Positions 1 to 8,047 of a stretch of DNA of 26,241 bases are shown piece by piece. Position numbers and translations under genes: made by a program. Every line of letters starts with the position of its first letter. Position 1 is the stretch's first letter. Source of the stretch: Pseudomonadota bacterium (lineage in GTDB: Bacteria > Pseudomonadota > Gammaproteobacteria > Burkholderiales > Burkholderiaceae_D); contig JAFAGG010000070.1 in assembly GCA_023422955.1 (NCBI GenBank), positions 1 to 26,241 of the forward strand, read 5' to 3'. Under the pieces are notes generated by a model that saw only the letters and a list, made by a program, of their open reading frames with translations, was not told the DNA's origin and searched no databases.

Positions 1-177
1 ATCTTCACCCGTATCGACATCGCTGCCGTCCGGAATTAATGGGCTCTCGTCATTGGGGAGACTGTCCTCATTGCTCACACCGGTATTGCCGCTACCGCCG
101 CCGCAAGCCATAAGAGAAACAATAAGGGCAGAGCACAGGGTCATGCGCAATGTCAGAGAGGGGGTTTTTAAATTCAT
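1..177 (-). CDS. Putative lipoprotein, 5' part only (runs off the left edge)
   Basis: Read on the minus strand from ATG at 177, the frame stays open for 59 codons to the window edge, so only the amino-terminal part is present. A good ribosome site (AAGGAAG) lies about 6 bases before the ATG. The product begins with a basic, hydrophobic signal peptide ending in the lipobox SLMAC, so Cys25 would be the lipidated residue. After it comes a Gly-rich GGGSGN stretch and then an acidic, Asp/Pro/Ser-rich linker typical of the flexible region between the lipid anchor and a folded domain. No functional domain is visible before the edge, so the function is unknown. The gene is transcribed out of the window and has no partner inside it. 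Its upstream region holds short palindromes listed separately. Confidence 0.72.
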   Translation of the reverse strand, partial: MNLKTPSLTLRMTLCSALIVSLMACGGGSGNTGVSNEDSLPNDESPLIPDGSDVDTGED

Positions 178-214
178 AATCAGCTTCCTTAAAAACGATG
201 CAATGCCGAAGCGA

Positions 215-226
215 GGAAATATTTCC
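215..226. promoter_or_regulatory. 12-base perfect palindrome in the lipoprotein leader
   Basis: GGAAATATTTCC lies 38 bases upstream of the lipoprotein ATG. A second, gapped inverted repeat (GAAAC-N5-GTTTC) lies further upstream near 280-295. Either could be an operator half-site pair. Assignment as an operator is inference; the symmetry is what the sequence shows. Confidence 0.25.
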
Positions 227-719
227 GAGATGCAACGGAGCCGATTGGAATAATTTCTATAGCGATAGTTCCTGAGGGAAACATTTTGTTTCAAAGGGGA
301 AACTGTTTTTATTCTGGCTACTGCGAAAGCAGCTTGCTCATTCAGAGGAATTACGTATGCCGACAGCAAAAGAAGTCAGTTTGCTAAGCGCTTGAGAGGA
401 AGGCAGGGATAGAGCAGACAGGACGCGGCCCTGACGACATAGCGCTTCTTGCTTTGCGGATACGAAAAAGAGAAAGCGGAGCGGGGATTGAGAGACTGGG
501 GAATCAGCGATGAATGGAGGCATGCGAGCCGGATTCTGCCTGAGTCAAGTTAATGGCAGTCCGTGTACCACTCGATTGGATCCGCCAATGCCCAGCGGGC
601 GCCGAAAAATTGCCGCAAGGGCACAACATGAGCAAGCAAGAGTGAGCTAAGTCCAGCCCTAAGCCGGTTGACGCAAGCCTTGCACTTGCTGTCACTGGCC
701 TCACTAGCCGCATCACCAG

Positions 720-750
720 CCCGGGCGCTGTAAAAATTCCGACGCCCGGG
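720..750 (-). terminator. Inverted repeat after mltB, possible weak terminator
   Basis: CCCGGGCG (720-727) pairs perfectly with CGCCCGGG (743-750) around a 15-base AT-rich loop. It begins about 30 bases beyond the mltB stop. No run of U follows on the minus strand, so it is not a canonical intrinsic terminator. It could be an RNA-stabilising 3' hairpin or a Rho-dependent end. Confidence 0.35.
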
Positions 751-778
751 AGGCAGTCGTGCTGGCGGTTTCTGCTTA

Positions 779-1969
779 TTAATTACCCGAAGCGGCAGGG
801 CGGCTGGCAGGCGAGGAAGCAGGAGGCGATGTGGCCGGCGTTGAAGGCTGTTTTGCCTGTTTGACCGCCAGTCCCAGATCGATAACCGCCATCGCATAAA
901 AATAACTGCGGTTGTAATGGGTGATCGCGAAGAAGTTCGGCGTGCCCAGCCAGTATTCCGTCGGCTCGGTCCCGTTCTGCAGATCCACCAGGCCGTAACG
1001 AAATTCGGGGGGCGTTCCTTCCTGCGGACGCACGCCGGTGCGGCGCACGTCTTCCAGCGTATTTTTTGCGGCCAGGCCCTGTTTCAGCAGGTGGCCCCAT
1101 TCTTCCGGGTTGTCCGACACGCTGGCCGGAAAGGCAAAGGGCTGACCAGATTGCCAGCCATGACGAACCAGGAAGTTGGCCACGCTGCCTATGGCATCGG
1201 CAGGGGAATTCAGCAAGTCGATTTTGCTGTCGCCGTCGAAATCCACGGCAAAGGCACGTATGCTGCCCGGCATGAACTGGGGCAGCCCGATGGCGCCGGC
1301 ATAGGAACCGGTCAGCGTGAAAGGATCGATGCCACGCTCACGCGCCAGCAGCAATACATTGGCGACTTCGCGGCGGAAATACTCCATGCGCGGGATGCGA
1401 TTGGGCGTATCCGGATAGGCAAACGCCAGCGTGGTCAGCACGTCGGGCACGCGGTAGCGGCCGGTGTAACGGCCATACAGCGTTTCCACGCCTATGATGC
1501 CGACGATGATTTCCGGCGGCACGCCATAAGTCGCCTCCGCCTTTTTCAGGGTCGCCTCATGCGCGTTCCAGAAATTGAGGCCGGCATTGATGCGGGTCGG
1601 CTCGACAAAGCGGGCGCGATAGGTTTGCCAGTTGCGCGGCTGTCCCGGTGGGGCCGGGCGCATCAGCTGGATGGCATTGTCATTGAGGCGCACGCTGCTG
1701 AAAAAGGCTTCCAGTTCCGCACGCTGAAAACCATGCGTGCCGACTAGGCCATCCATGAATTGCTGCACGTCCGTGCGTTCCAGCAGATTGGCGGGTTCGC
1801 CATCGGGGACGGGCGGCGGCAGCGGCGCATCATCGACAATAATCACGGGCTTGGCGGCCGGTGCGGTGTGTACGGTCTGCGCAGCGCCGGGCTGGCTGGC
1901 GCAGGCGCTCAGCAAGGGCAGCAGCAGGCTCAGCGTCGCGCCCAGGGAAGAAATCCGGAAGACAGTCAT
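779..1969 (-). CDS. mltB: Membrane-bound lytic murein transglycosylase B
   Basis: Lytic transglycosylase that cleaves the MurNAc-GlcNAc bond of peptidoglycan to give 1,6-anhydro ends, acting in the periplasm from an outer-membrane lipid anchor. The 396-residue product has a signal peptide with lipobox LLSAC (lipid on Cys23). The catalytic region follows, with the glutamate in IGVETLYG (Glu162) and the MltB-type motif GAIGLPQFMPGS near residue 230. A low-complexity Pro/Ala/Ser tail ends the protein. I chose ATG at 1969 because its first bases overlap the tgpA stop as ATGA; a GTG at 1975 in the same frame is the alternative. The overlap makes it the last gene of the moxR-DUF58-tgpA operon and suggests translational coupling. 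MltB-family identity is firm. Confidence 0.93.
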   Translation of the reverse strand: MTVFRISSLGATLSLLLPLLSACASQPGAAQTVHTAPAAKPVIIVDDAPLPPPVPDGEPANLLERTDVQQFMDGLVGTHGFQRAELEAFFSSVRLNDNAIQLMRPAPPGQPRNWQTYRARFVEPTRINAGLNFWNAHEATLKKAEATYGVPPEIIVGIIGVETLYGRYTGRYRVPDVLTTLAFAYPDTPNRIPRMEYFRREVANVLLLARERGIDPFTLTGSYAGAIGLPQFMPGSIRAFAVDFDGDSKIDLLNSPADAIGSVANFLVRHGWQSGQPFAFPASVSDNPEEWGHLLKQGLAAKNTLEDVRRTGVRPQEGTPPEFRYGLVDLQNGTEPTEYWLGTPNFFAITHYNRSYFYAMAVIDLGLAVKQAKQPSTPATSPPASSPASRPAASGN

Positions 1970-4005
1970 TTGCACTCGTTCAGCAGGGATTTGAGTTGAG
2001 AGATCAGCGCTGGCGGCACCGGGTTTCCCGGGTTGCCAGCCGCTGGTCGGCCATAACGTATGCTCTCATACAGCGCCAGAAAGCGGGAGGCTGCTTGACG
2101 TTTGTTACATGACAACACATCGCTTTCGGCCGCCAGCCGGGCGGCATAGGAGCGCGGTCCTTCATACGGCGCACGCGGAAAACCCTGCGCTTTCAGGGTG
2201 TTGCACAAATCCAGAAATAATTTGTCCAGCGGCGAACACTGGATATTTGTTCTCAGCAACAGCCATGCCATGACGGCCACGACTGCCAGGATCAGCGGCG
2301 TCATCAGCAGGATCAGCGTGCGCCAGTCAGGCTGAGAAAAGCCCAAGGATTTCAGCAGGTTTTTCTGGCGTTCCGGCGTGTAGTTCAGTATCCACTGGTT
2401 CCAGGAATTGCCGGCGGCATCTCCCCAGTGCCGCATGCGCTGCTGCAGGCTGGCAAGCCAGGAATTCTCGCCGGCATCCAGGCGTAGCAATCCGCCCAGC
2501 AGCGGCTGCGGAATGGCGGAACCCAGGTTCATGTTGATGCGAACCGGCGCAACCGCTGCGGTCGGGTCCACTCGCACCCAGCCGCGATCCTGCAGCCAGA
2601 CTTCGGCCCAGGCATGGGCATCGGACTGGCGCACGACCATGAAGCCATCGAAGTTGTTCAGCTCGCCGCCCTGGTAGCCGGTCACCACGCGCGCGGGTAT
2701 GCCCATCGCACGCATCAGCACCACGAAGGCGCTGGAATAATGCTCGCAGAAACCGGCGCGGGTCGAGAACAGGAAATCGTCCACCGAATGTTCGCCCAGC
2801 AGCGGCGGCTGCAAGGTATAGGAAAATGGCTGTTCGCGGAAATGGCGCAGCACGGCATCGACACGCTGCACAGGCGTGTCGTGGCGCCGGCTGATTTCCG
2901 AAGCGAAGGCGCGCGTGGCCGGGTTATAGCCGGCAGGCAGTTGCAGCCAGGGCTGGAAAGCGGCAGCGGGGGCTTCGGCCTGCAAGGCGTAATCCAGCGA
3001 CGAAGTCATGTCGTAACGCACGCGCTGTTGGATGGCCTGGCTGGCGATCAGGCGGCCGTCGGCGGTGAAGCGGGCGGCATTGTTGGGCAGGGCGGGCACG
3101 CCGTGCGGCATTTCCAGCGCAAACAGCCAGCGCTGGCCGTGCGGCTCCAGCGTCACCTGGTAGCGCAGCGGCGTGCCGGCATGCTGCAAGGTGGCTGCCA
3201 CGCCTGTCGTGGCGGGCGGCGGCGTCCAGGTACGGCCATCGAAATGCCCCAATACCGGGCCGCGCCAGTAGAGCGCCGACTTCGGCGGCGCGCTGTCTTC
3301 GAACTTGACCCGGAAAGCAATCGCATCGGACAAGGCCAGGCTGGAGATATTGCCGGGAGACATGGTGTTCGACAGCCCGGAGCGTCCGGCCTGGGCATCG
3401 CCCGGCAAGCGCCACAGCGGTCCGTCTATGCGGGGAACCAGCACGAACAGGATGGCGGTCAGCGGCAGCGCCAGGCCGACGATGCGAAAACTGGTCCACA
3501 GGCGCTTCCTGATAGGCGGCGCGGCGCCGGTGTACTGGAATGAAAGCTGCGCGCTCAGCATGATGGTCACGGCGGCAATCATCAGCGCGGCGGCGCCTAT
3601 GGATTGCGAGTGAAAAAAGCTCGCGAGCATCAGGAAGAAGCCGAGAAACACCACCACGAATACATCGCGCTTGGCATGCATTTCCAGCAGTTTCAGCGCC
3701 AGCAGCATGGCCAGCAGCATCACGCCCGGATCGCGGCCGAAGAAAGTGCGGTAGCTGAGATAAACGCCGATCGCCACGCCCAGGGAAATGGGCAGCAGCA
3801 GCCAGCGCGGCGGTAGGCGCTGGCCGGTGAAGGTGATCCATGCGCGCCATCCCAGCAGCGCCAAGCAGACTATGGCCGACCACAGCGGCAGGTGCGGCAG
3901 ATGCGGCAGCAGCACCAGCAGGCAGGCGCCCATCAGGAGCAGCGTGTCGGCCTTGTCTTGCGAGAAGGGCCGTGTGCCCATGGCGGAAGCAGGCGTTTGC
4001 CGCAT
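1966..4005 (-). CDS. tgpA: TgpA-type membrane transglutaminase-like protein (DUF3488/DUF4129)
   Basis: Large inner-membrane protein with a periplasmic transglutaminase-like fold. It starts with about six hydrophobic helices within the first 195 residues. A soluble part follows, then the transglutaminase core with a Cys-His-Asp triad: Cys in AGFCEHYSS (about 420), His in SDAHAWAEVW (about 464), Asp in WVRVDPT (about 480). Another helix lies near 565-585, then a cytoplasmic DUF4129-like tail. TgpA of Pseudomonas aeruginosa is essential, but the reaction it catalyses is not established. I prefer the ATG at 4005, one base after the DUF58 stop and preceded by GAGG; an in-frame ATG at 4020 would overlap DUF58 and lacks a ribosome site. 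It sits in the middle of the moxR operon and overlaps mltB by four bases. Confidence 0.92.
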   Translation of the reverse strand: MRQTPASAMGTRPFSQDKADTLLLMGACLLVLLPHLPHLPLWSAIVCLALLGWRAWITFTGQRLPPRWLLLPISLGVAIGVYLSYRTFFGRDPGVMLLAMLLALKLLEMHAKRDVFVVVFLGFFLMLASFFHSQSIGAAALMIAAVTIMLSAQLSFQYTGAAPPIRKRLWTSFRIVGLALPLTAILFVLVPRIDGPLWRLPGDAQAGRSGLSNTMSPGNISSLALSDAIAFRVKFEDSAPPKSALYWRGPVLGHFDGRTWTPPPATTGVAATLQHAGTPLRYQVTLEPHGQRWLFALEMPHGVPALPNNAARFTADGRLIASQAIQQRVRYDMTSSLDYALQAEAPAAAFQPWLQLPAGYNPATRAFASEISRRHDTPVQRVDAVLRHFREQPFSYTLQPPLLGEHSVDDFLFSTRAGFCEHYSSAFVVLMRAMGIPARVVTGYQGGELNNFDGFMVVRQSDAHAWAEVWLQDRGWVRVDPTAAVAPVRINMNLGSAIPQPLLGGLLRLDAGENSWLASLQQRMRHWGDAAGNSWNQWILNYTPERQKNLLKSLGFSQPDWRTLILLMTPLILAVVAVMAWLLLRTNIQCSPLDKLFLDLCNTLKAQGFPRAPYEGPRSYAARLAAESDVLSCNKRQAASRFLALYESIRYGRPAAGNPGNPVPPALISQLKSLLNECK

Positions 4006-4006
4006 G

Positions 4007-5002
4007 TCAGGCGACCTCATGCAAGGCCAGTGCGGTCAGGCAGGCGTGCTGATGCGCTGGGCCGAGATCGGTATGCAGGAAGCTGCGGCCCAGCTGCAAG
4101 GCATAAGGCAGGCCGCGCGCTTCCGCATCCAGTATCCATGCTGTCAGGCGCGACAGTCTCGCTTCGGTATCCAGCGCGGTCGGCAGCGCGGCGTAATTGA
4201 GCGTCAGTGCGCTGCCCGCGCCGCCTTCGAAATGCTTGCTCACCAGCTGGCTGGAACCGGCGCCCTCCAGCCGCGCAATTTGGCGCCAAGCCAGCCGGCG
4301 TAATGAGTCGCCGCTCTGGTAAGGCCGTATGCCGGCAAATTCCTGTTCGCCTGCCGGACCCGGCTCATCCTCCAGGCCGCCCATGCCCGGCGGCAGCGGC
4401 GGTGCATTGCGTTCCGGCTGAGGATAGACCAGCGCCCTGGCATCGGGCCGCCAGTAAGTCCATGCGCGCAGCAAGCCGAGCGGAAAGCGCGTTTGCAGGC
4501 GCACTCTCGGCGCCGGCAGCCAGCCGCGCTGACTGGCCGGCAGACTCAAGGTCAGGCTGGCGGATGCATGGGCGGCAATGTCCATGGGTTTTTCCACGCC
4601 CACCGGTTCTTCATCTACGAATCCCGCCCAGATCGCATAGCGGTCATGCTTGCGCCGGTTGGCGACATGCAGCGTGAATTGCGCTTCTTCGCCGGCGAAT
4701 ACGGGCAAAACGCGGCCGGCGGACAGATACAGGTGCGCGAGATTGCGAAAGGCCAGGTGCATGTCGACCACGGCGCAGGCGCCCAGCAGGAAAGTCAGCG
4801 CAAAGCCCAGCCCCAGGTTGTAATTGACCGAGGCCGCGAACATGGCCATCAGCAGTACCGCGCATCCCCAGCCGGCCTTGGTCGGCAGCACGAACACGCG
4901 GCCGTGGTCCAGGTAGACCTCGCCGGATTCCGGCGTACGCAGGCGGCGCAGGAACCAGCGATTGACGGGATTGTGCAGGGCCGTGTTCAGTACGCGCCGC
5001 AT
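4007..5002 (-). CDS. DUF58-domain membrane protein
   Basis: 331 residues. Two hydrophobic helices lie near residues 45-80. A beta-rich segment follows, and then the DUF58 signature EFAGIRPYQSGDSLRRLAW at about 221-239. DUF58 proteins nearly always accompany MoxR-type AAA+ ATPases; they resemble von Willebrand factor A folds and are thought to be the partner or substrate the ATPase acts on. Here the gene starts three bases after the moxR stop and ends one base before the tgpA start, so the three are clearly one transcript. The exact job is unknown. Confidence 0.9.
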   Translation of the reverse strand: MRRVLNTALHNPVNRWFLRRLRTPESGEVYLDHGRVFVLPTKAGWGCAVLLMAMFAASVNYNLGLGFALTFLLGACAVVDMHLAFRNLAHLYLSAGRVLPVFAGEEAQFTLHVANRRKHDRYAIWAGFVDEEPVGVEKPMDIAAHASASLTLSLPASQRGWLPAPRVRLQTRFPLGLLRAWTYWRPDARALVYPQPERNAPPLPPGMGGLEDEPGPAGEQEFAGIRPYQSGDSLRRLAWRQIARLEGAGSSQLVSKHFEGGAGSALTLNYAALPTALDTEARLSRLTAWILDAEARGLPYALQLGRSFLHTDLGPAHQHACLTALALHEVA

Positions 5003-5005
5003 GGT

Positions 5006-5926
5006 TCAGACCGGCACGGACTTCATCAATTGCAGCACCAGGTCGCGGCTGGACAGCGCACTGCTGCTGGCCGACTTCAGTGGCCGCAGGCGATGCGCCG
5101 TCACCGGCACCAGTACCGCCTGCACATCTTCCGGAATCACGTGATTGCGTCCTTCCAGCGCCGCCCACGCCCGCGCAGCCTGCAGCAGCGCAATCGCTGC
5201 GCGCGGACTCAAGCCTTCCGCGAACATGCCGTTGTGGCGCGAAGCCTGCGTCAGCGCCTGCACATAATCGATCAATGCGGAGGAGGCATGGATGTCGCGC
5301 AGCACCGCCTGCGCTTTTATCAGCTCATCCGGCGGCATCACGGTGCGCAATTCCTTCAGCATCGCACGCCGGTCTTCGCCCATCAGCAGGGCGCGCTCGG
5401 CAGCGGCGTCTGGATAACCGAGCGACAGGCACATCAGGAAGCGGTCGAGCTGCGACTCCGGCAGCGGAAAGGTGCCGATCTGGTAGGCGGGATTCTGGGT
5501 CGCGATCACGAAAAACGGTTGCGGCAAATCGCGGGTGACGCCGTCGGCGGTGACTTGTCTTTCTTCCATTGCTTCCAGCAGCGCCGATTGCGTCTTGGGC
5601 GTGGCGCGATTGATTTCATCGGCCAGCAGCACTTGCGTGAAGATGGGGCCGGCATGAAATTGAAAGCCCTGCTTGTCGCGGTCGAATATGGAAATGCCCA
5701 CCACGTCGGCGGGCAGCAGATCATTGGTGAACTGGACGCGATTGAACCTGAGTCCCAGCGTGATCGCCAGCGCATGCGCCAGCGTCGTTTTGCCCACGCC
5801 CGGCACGTCCTCTATTAACAGATGCCCGCCGGCCAGAAGGCAGACTAGGGCCTGGCGTATTTGCGTATCCTTACCGACGATGACTTTGCCGACTTCTTTT
5901 GCAACCGCGTGAACGTGAGAAAACAT
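5006..5926 (-). CDS. MoxR-family AAA+ ATPase
   Basis: 306-residue cytoplasmic AAA+ ATPase of the MoxR group, chaperone-like enzymes that assemble or activate membrane or metal-containing complexes. Visible features are Walker A GVGKTT at 43-48, Walker B LLADEI at 100-105, and a sensor-1 asparagine in VIATQNPAYQ followed by the LDRFLM segment. The start at 5926 has AGGAAGC seven bases upstream. It is the first gene of a four-gene minus-strand operon (moxR-DUF58-tgpA-mltB), so its likely clients are the DUF58 and TgpA membrane proteins. This is an inference from context; the family assignment is secure. Confidence 0.93.
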   Translation of the reverse strand: MFSHVHAVAKEVGKVIVGKDTQIRQALVCLLAGGHLLIEDVPGVGKTTLAHALAITLGLRFNRVQFTNDLLPADVVGISIFDRDKQGFQFHAGPIFTQVLLADEINRATPKTQSALLEAMEERQVTADGVTRDLPQPFFVIATQNPAYQIGTFPLPESQLDRFLMCLSLGYPDAAAERALLMGEDRRAMLKELRTVMPPDELIKAQAVLRDIHASSALIDYVQALTQASRHNGMFAEGLSPRAAIALLQAARAWAALEGRNHVIPEDVQAVLVPVTAHRLRPLKSASSSALSSRDLVLQLMKSVPV

Positions 5927-6115
5927 GTGCTTCCTGAAAACGATGGGTATGCGGGGAAACGTTATGAGAGCGTGGTTTCGTGAGATTGATCTTGTGCAAG
6001 CTTAAACCAAAGCGCGCTTGCCCCGGACCCGGTGTGGACAATTCGCCTCGTTGATCAACAGCGCGCTGGACAAATGCAGGCTTGCATTATCGGCATGGCA
6101 GGCGCGGGCAGCAGG

Positions 6116-6121
6116 TACAAT
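6116..6121 (+). promoter_or_regulatory. -10-like element before ylqF
   Basis: TACAAT lies 28 bases before the chosen ylqF start, leaving room for a short leader. No good -35 is seen at 16-18 bases. The wider moxR/ylqF gap (5927-6149) must hold divergent promoters. Confidence 0.35.
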
Positions 6122-6149
6122 AGCGGCTTCATTTTTAGTGGTTGTGCGC

Positions 6150-7067
6150 ATGTCCATACAATGGTTTCCCGGTCATATGAATGCCGCTCGCCGACAGGCG
6201 GCGGAGGCAATGGAAAAGGTCGATCTGGTGCTGGAGGTGCTGGATGCACGCGTGCCGCAGGCCAGCAGCAATCCCATGATTGCGCAATTGCGCGCGCACC
6301 GGCAGCGGCCCTGCCTGAAAATCCTGAATAAAAGCGATCTGGCCGATCCCGTGGCAACCCAGCAGTGGATAGCCTATTTCAATGCGCAGAAGGATACCCA
6401 CGCGATTACGATCAGCAGCAAGAAGCCGGCCGATGTGGCTCGGGTGCCGAGTGTTGCATTGAAATTGGCGCCGCATCGCGGCACGCCGCTCAAGCCTCTG
6501 CGCATCATGATCATGGGCATACCCAACGTCGGCAAGTCGACGCTGATGAATGCGCTGCTGAAAAAACGCGTGGCCAAGGTGGGAGATGAACCCGCCGTGA
6601 CCAAGACGCAGCAGCGCCTTTACCTGGGTAATAACATTGTGCTGATCGACACGCCCGGCATGATGTGGCCGAAGATAGAACATCCTAGCGACGGCCTGAT
6701 GCTGGCCGCCAGTCATGCCATCGGCGTGAATGCGATCATCGAAGAAGAGGTTGCGACCTTCCTGGGAGAATTGTTGCTGAAGCACTATCCGCAATTACTG
6801 ACGGCGCGTTATGGCTTTGCCACCGAAGGCGTGGATGGCGTAGGAGTGATAGAAGGCGTCGCGGCGCGGCGCGCCTATCGCCTGAAGGGCGGCAGCTTCG
6901 ATCTGGAAAAGGCCGCGCATACGCTGCTGCAGGATTATCGCGACGGTGCGCTGGGACGCGTCAGCCTGGAAACGCCGCAAAGCCGCATCGAACTCCTGGC
7001 GACTTATCAGCCACCGCCTTCGCTGGGCGAATCTCCCGAATCGATCGAGGGAACGGAAAACGATTAA
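6150..7067 (+). CDS. ylqF: Ribosome biogenesis GTPase YlqF/RbgA
   Basis: 305-residue circularly permuted GTPase that acts in assembly of the large ribosomal subunit. The permutation is plain: the G4 motif NKSD (60-63) comes before G1 GIPNVGKS (123-130) and G3 DTPG (167-170). The amino end MSIQWFPGHM is diagnostic for the family. An in-frame upstream extension to 6018 is open, but it covers the -10-like element and its residues do not resemble the family, so ATG 6150 is chosen. It is transcribed away from the moxR operon and sits 66 bases before sodC. Confidence 0.95.
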   Translation: MSIQWFPGHMNAARRQAAEAMEKVDLVLEVLDARVPQASSNPMIAQLRAHRQRPCLKILNKSDLADPVATQQWIAYFNAQKDTHAITISSKKPADVARVPSVALKLAPHRGTPLKPLRIMIMGIPNVGKSTLMNALLKKRVAKVGDEPAVTKTQQRLYLGNNIVLIDTPGMMWPKIEHPSDGLMLAASHAIGVNAIIEEEVATFLGELLLKHYPQLLTARYGFATEGVDGVGVIEGVAARRAYRLKGGSFDLEKAAHTLLQDYRDGALGRVSLETPQSRIELLATYQPPPSLGESPESIEGTEND

Positions 7068-7133
7068 GCCGATCTAGAGCTTTTGACAAGTGCTGCATTC
7101 CTGCGGCACTTCCTTCTTGATAAGGAGAAAAGT

Positions 7134-7664
7134 ATGAAGGCGATCACACCGTTGCTGGCTGCACTGCTGCTGGCGGGCTGTCATTCTTTCGGAACCTCGG
7201 ATAGCGCTTCCGATACCAGGCGGGCAACTGCCGACCTGGAAGCCAAGAGCGGATCGAATGTGAAAGGCACAGCGAAATTTACCCAGCGCGATGGCAAGAT
7301 AAATATCGCAGTCAATGCCTCAGGCTTGCAGCCCAATGCCGAACATGCGATTCATATCCATGAAAAAGGGGATTGCTCCGCTGAAGACGCGACCAGCGCC
7401 GGCCCTCATTTCAATCCCGAAAGCCAGCCGCACGGTCATCCGAAAGAAACGAAGCGCCACGCCGGCGATTTGCCCAATCTGCGTGCCGATAGCCAGGGGC
7501 GGGTCAAGACCAGCTTCGAAGTGACAGGCATTACGCTAGACAAGGATTTTCGCGGCGTGCTGAACCGCGCGCTTGTCATTCATGCCAAGGCCGACGACTA
7601 CAAGTCGCAGCCCGCGGGCGATGCGGGTGGGCGGATTGCCTGCGGCGTCATCAAGGAAAGCTGA
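7134..7664 (+). CDS. sodC: Cu/Zn superoxide dismutase, predicted lipoprotein
   Basis: Detoxifies superoxide in the periplasm. The 176-residue product has a short signal peptide with lipobox LLAGC (lipid on Cys16), so it is probably membrane-tethered. Copper ligands are His74 and His76 (HIHEKGDC), bridging His92 (GPHFNP) and His150. Zinc ligands are His100, His109 and Asp112. Cys81 and Cys170 form the family's conserved disulfide. The usual GNAGGR loop reads GDAGGR here, a mild variation. ATG 7134 is favoured by AAGGAG six bases upstream; an in-frame start at 7083 lies before this ribosome site and is rejected. It may share a transcript with ylqF or have its own promoter. Confidence 0.95.
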   Translation: MKAITPLLAALLLAGCHSFGTSDSASDTRRATADLEAKSGSNVKGTAKFTQRDGKINIAVNASGLQPNAEHAIHIHEKGDCSAEDATSAGPHFNPESQPHGHPKETKRHAGDLPNLRADSQGRVKTSFEVTGITLDKDFRGVLNRALVIHAKADDYKSQPAGDAGGRIACGVIKES

Positions 7665-7709
7665 GCCGCAGTTGAGGCACAGTTGATGCGCAGTTAATGC
7701 ATGAACTTT

Positions 7710-7738
7710 CGAAGGCCGCGCATTTCACGCCGCCTTCG
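7710..7738 (+). terminator. Hairpin between sodC and ffs
   Basis: CGAAGGC (7710-7716) pairs with GCCTTCG (7732-7738). GCG/CGC pairs inside after one C-C mismatch, and the loop is 7 bases. Only a weak T-rich stretch follows, so termination of sodC is plausible rather than sure. It occupies the place where the ffs -35 would fall. Confidence 0.4.
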
Positions 7739-7752
7739 ATTCGCTTTGCTGA

Positions 7753-7758
7753 TAGAAT
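7753..7758 (+). promoter_or_regulatory. -10 element of the 4.5S RNA gene
   Basis: TAGAAT ends 7 bases before the first base of the RNA's closing stem, exactly where a -10 is expected. No clear -35 is seen; the upstream hairpin covers that position. Confidence 0.5.
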
Positions 7759-7765
7759 AGCGCTC

Positions 7766-7861
7766 GGCGGGCCCCTGCGCATTGTGGCATGGTGAAACTG
7801 GTCAGGTCGGGAACGAAGCAGCCACAGCCGTTATCCATAAGTGCCGCAGATCAGGCTCGCC
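7766..7861 (+). ncRNA. ffs: 4.5S signal recognition particle RNA (small bacterial SRP RNA)
   Basis: RNA core of the signal recognition particle, which binds Ffh and targets nascent membrane proteins to FtsY. The conserved domain IV is visible at 7800-7823: GGTCAGGTC, a GGAA tetraloop, then CGAAGCAGCC, including the asymmetric bulge bases contacted by Ffh. The ends pair: GGCGGGCC (7766-7773) with GGCTCGCC (7854-7861). Length is about 96 bases, normal for the short proteobacterial form. A run of six T at 7867-7872 after the closing stem can serve as its terminator. Its position directly upstream of dnaX is common in betaproteobacteria. Confidence 0.93.
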
Positions 7862-8013
7862 CCTTCTTTTTTCCTCAGTTTCCTTCCTCGCTCTCTCTTT
7901 TTTCTTCCCCTGTTTTTCATGCCGATACCGTGAATTTTGACGTTCATTGCGAGAGGTGGGGCTGAAAATTTATCCAGATAGACAATACTGCCTCTAAGCA
8001 GCGGCAGGTCGGG

Positions 8014-8019
8014 TAAAAT
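8014..8019 (+). promoter_or_regulatory. -10-like element before dnaX
   Basis: TAAAAT lies 28 bases before the dnaX ATG, in the AT-rich 186-base gap after ffs. The -35 region is not recognisable. Confidence 0.3.
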
Positions 8020-8047
8020 GCACAGTGTTTTAACCGCCGTGACGACC

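Larger units (their letters stand above)
178..778. other. About 600 bases without a convincing gene
   Basis: This stretch lies between the lipoprotein start and the mltB stop, both on the minus strand. The short open frames in it have no ribosome site and their products show no recognisable pattern. It holds the leader of the lipoprotein gene (roughly 178-300, AT-richer than the rest), the palindromes there, and an 8-base-pair inverted repeat at 720-750 just past mltB. I found no RNA gene I could support in the remainder. Confidence 0.6.

Noticed and set aside
519..560. Resemblance to the 3' end of RNase P RNA (rnpB)
   Set aside because: The plus strand carries GAGCCGGATTCTGCC, like the reverse of the rnpB end, but the required 5' block (GAGGAAAGTCCGGGC) and the ACAGNRA element are absent from the following 300 bases.
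4493..5818. Long plus-strand open frame (441 codons) opposite moxR and DUF58
   Set aside because: Gln/Arg/His-rich product with no family pattern; it is the mirror of GC-rich real genes that have clear motifs on the other strand.
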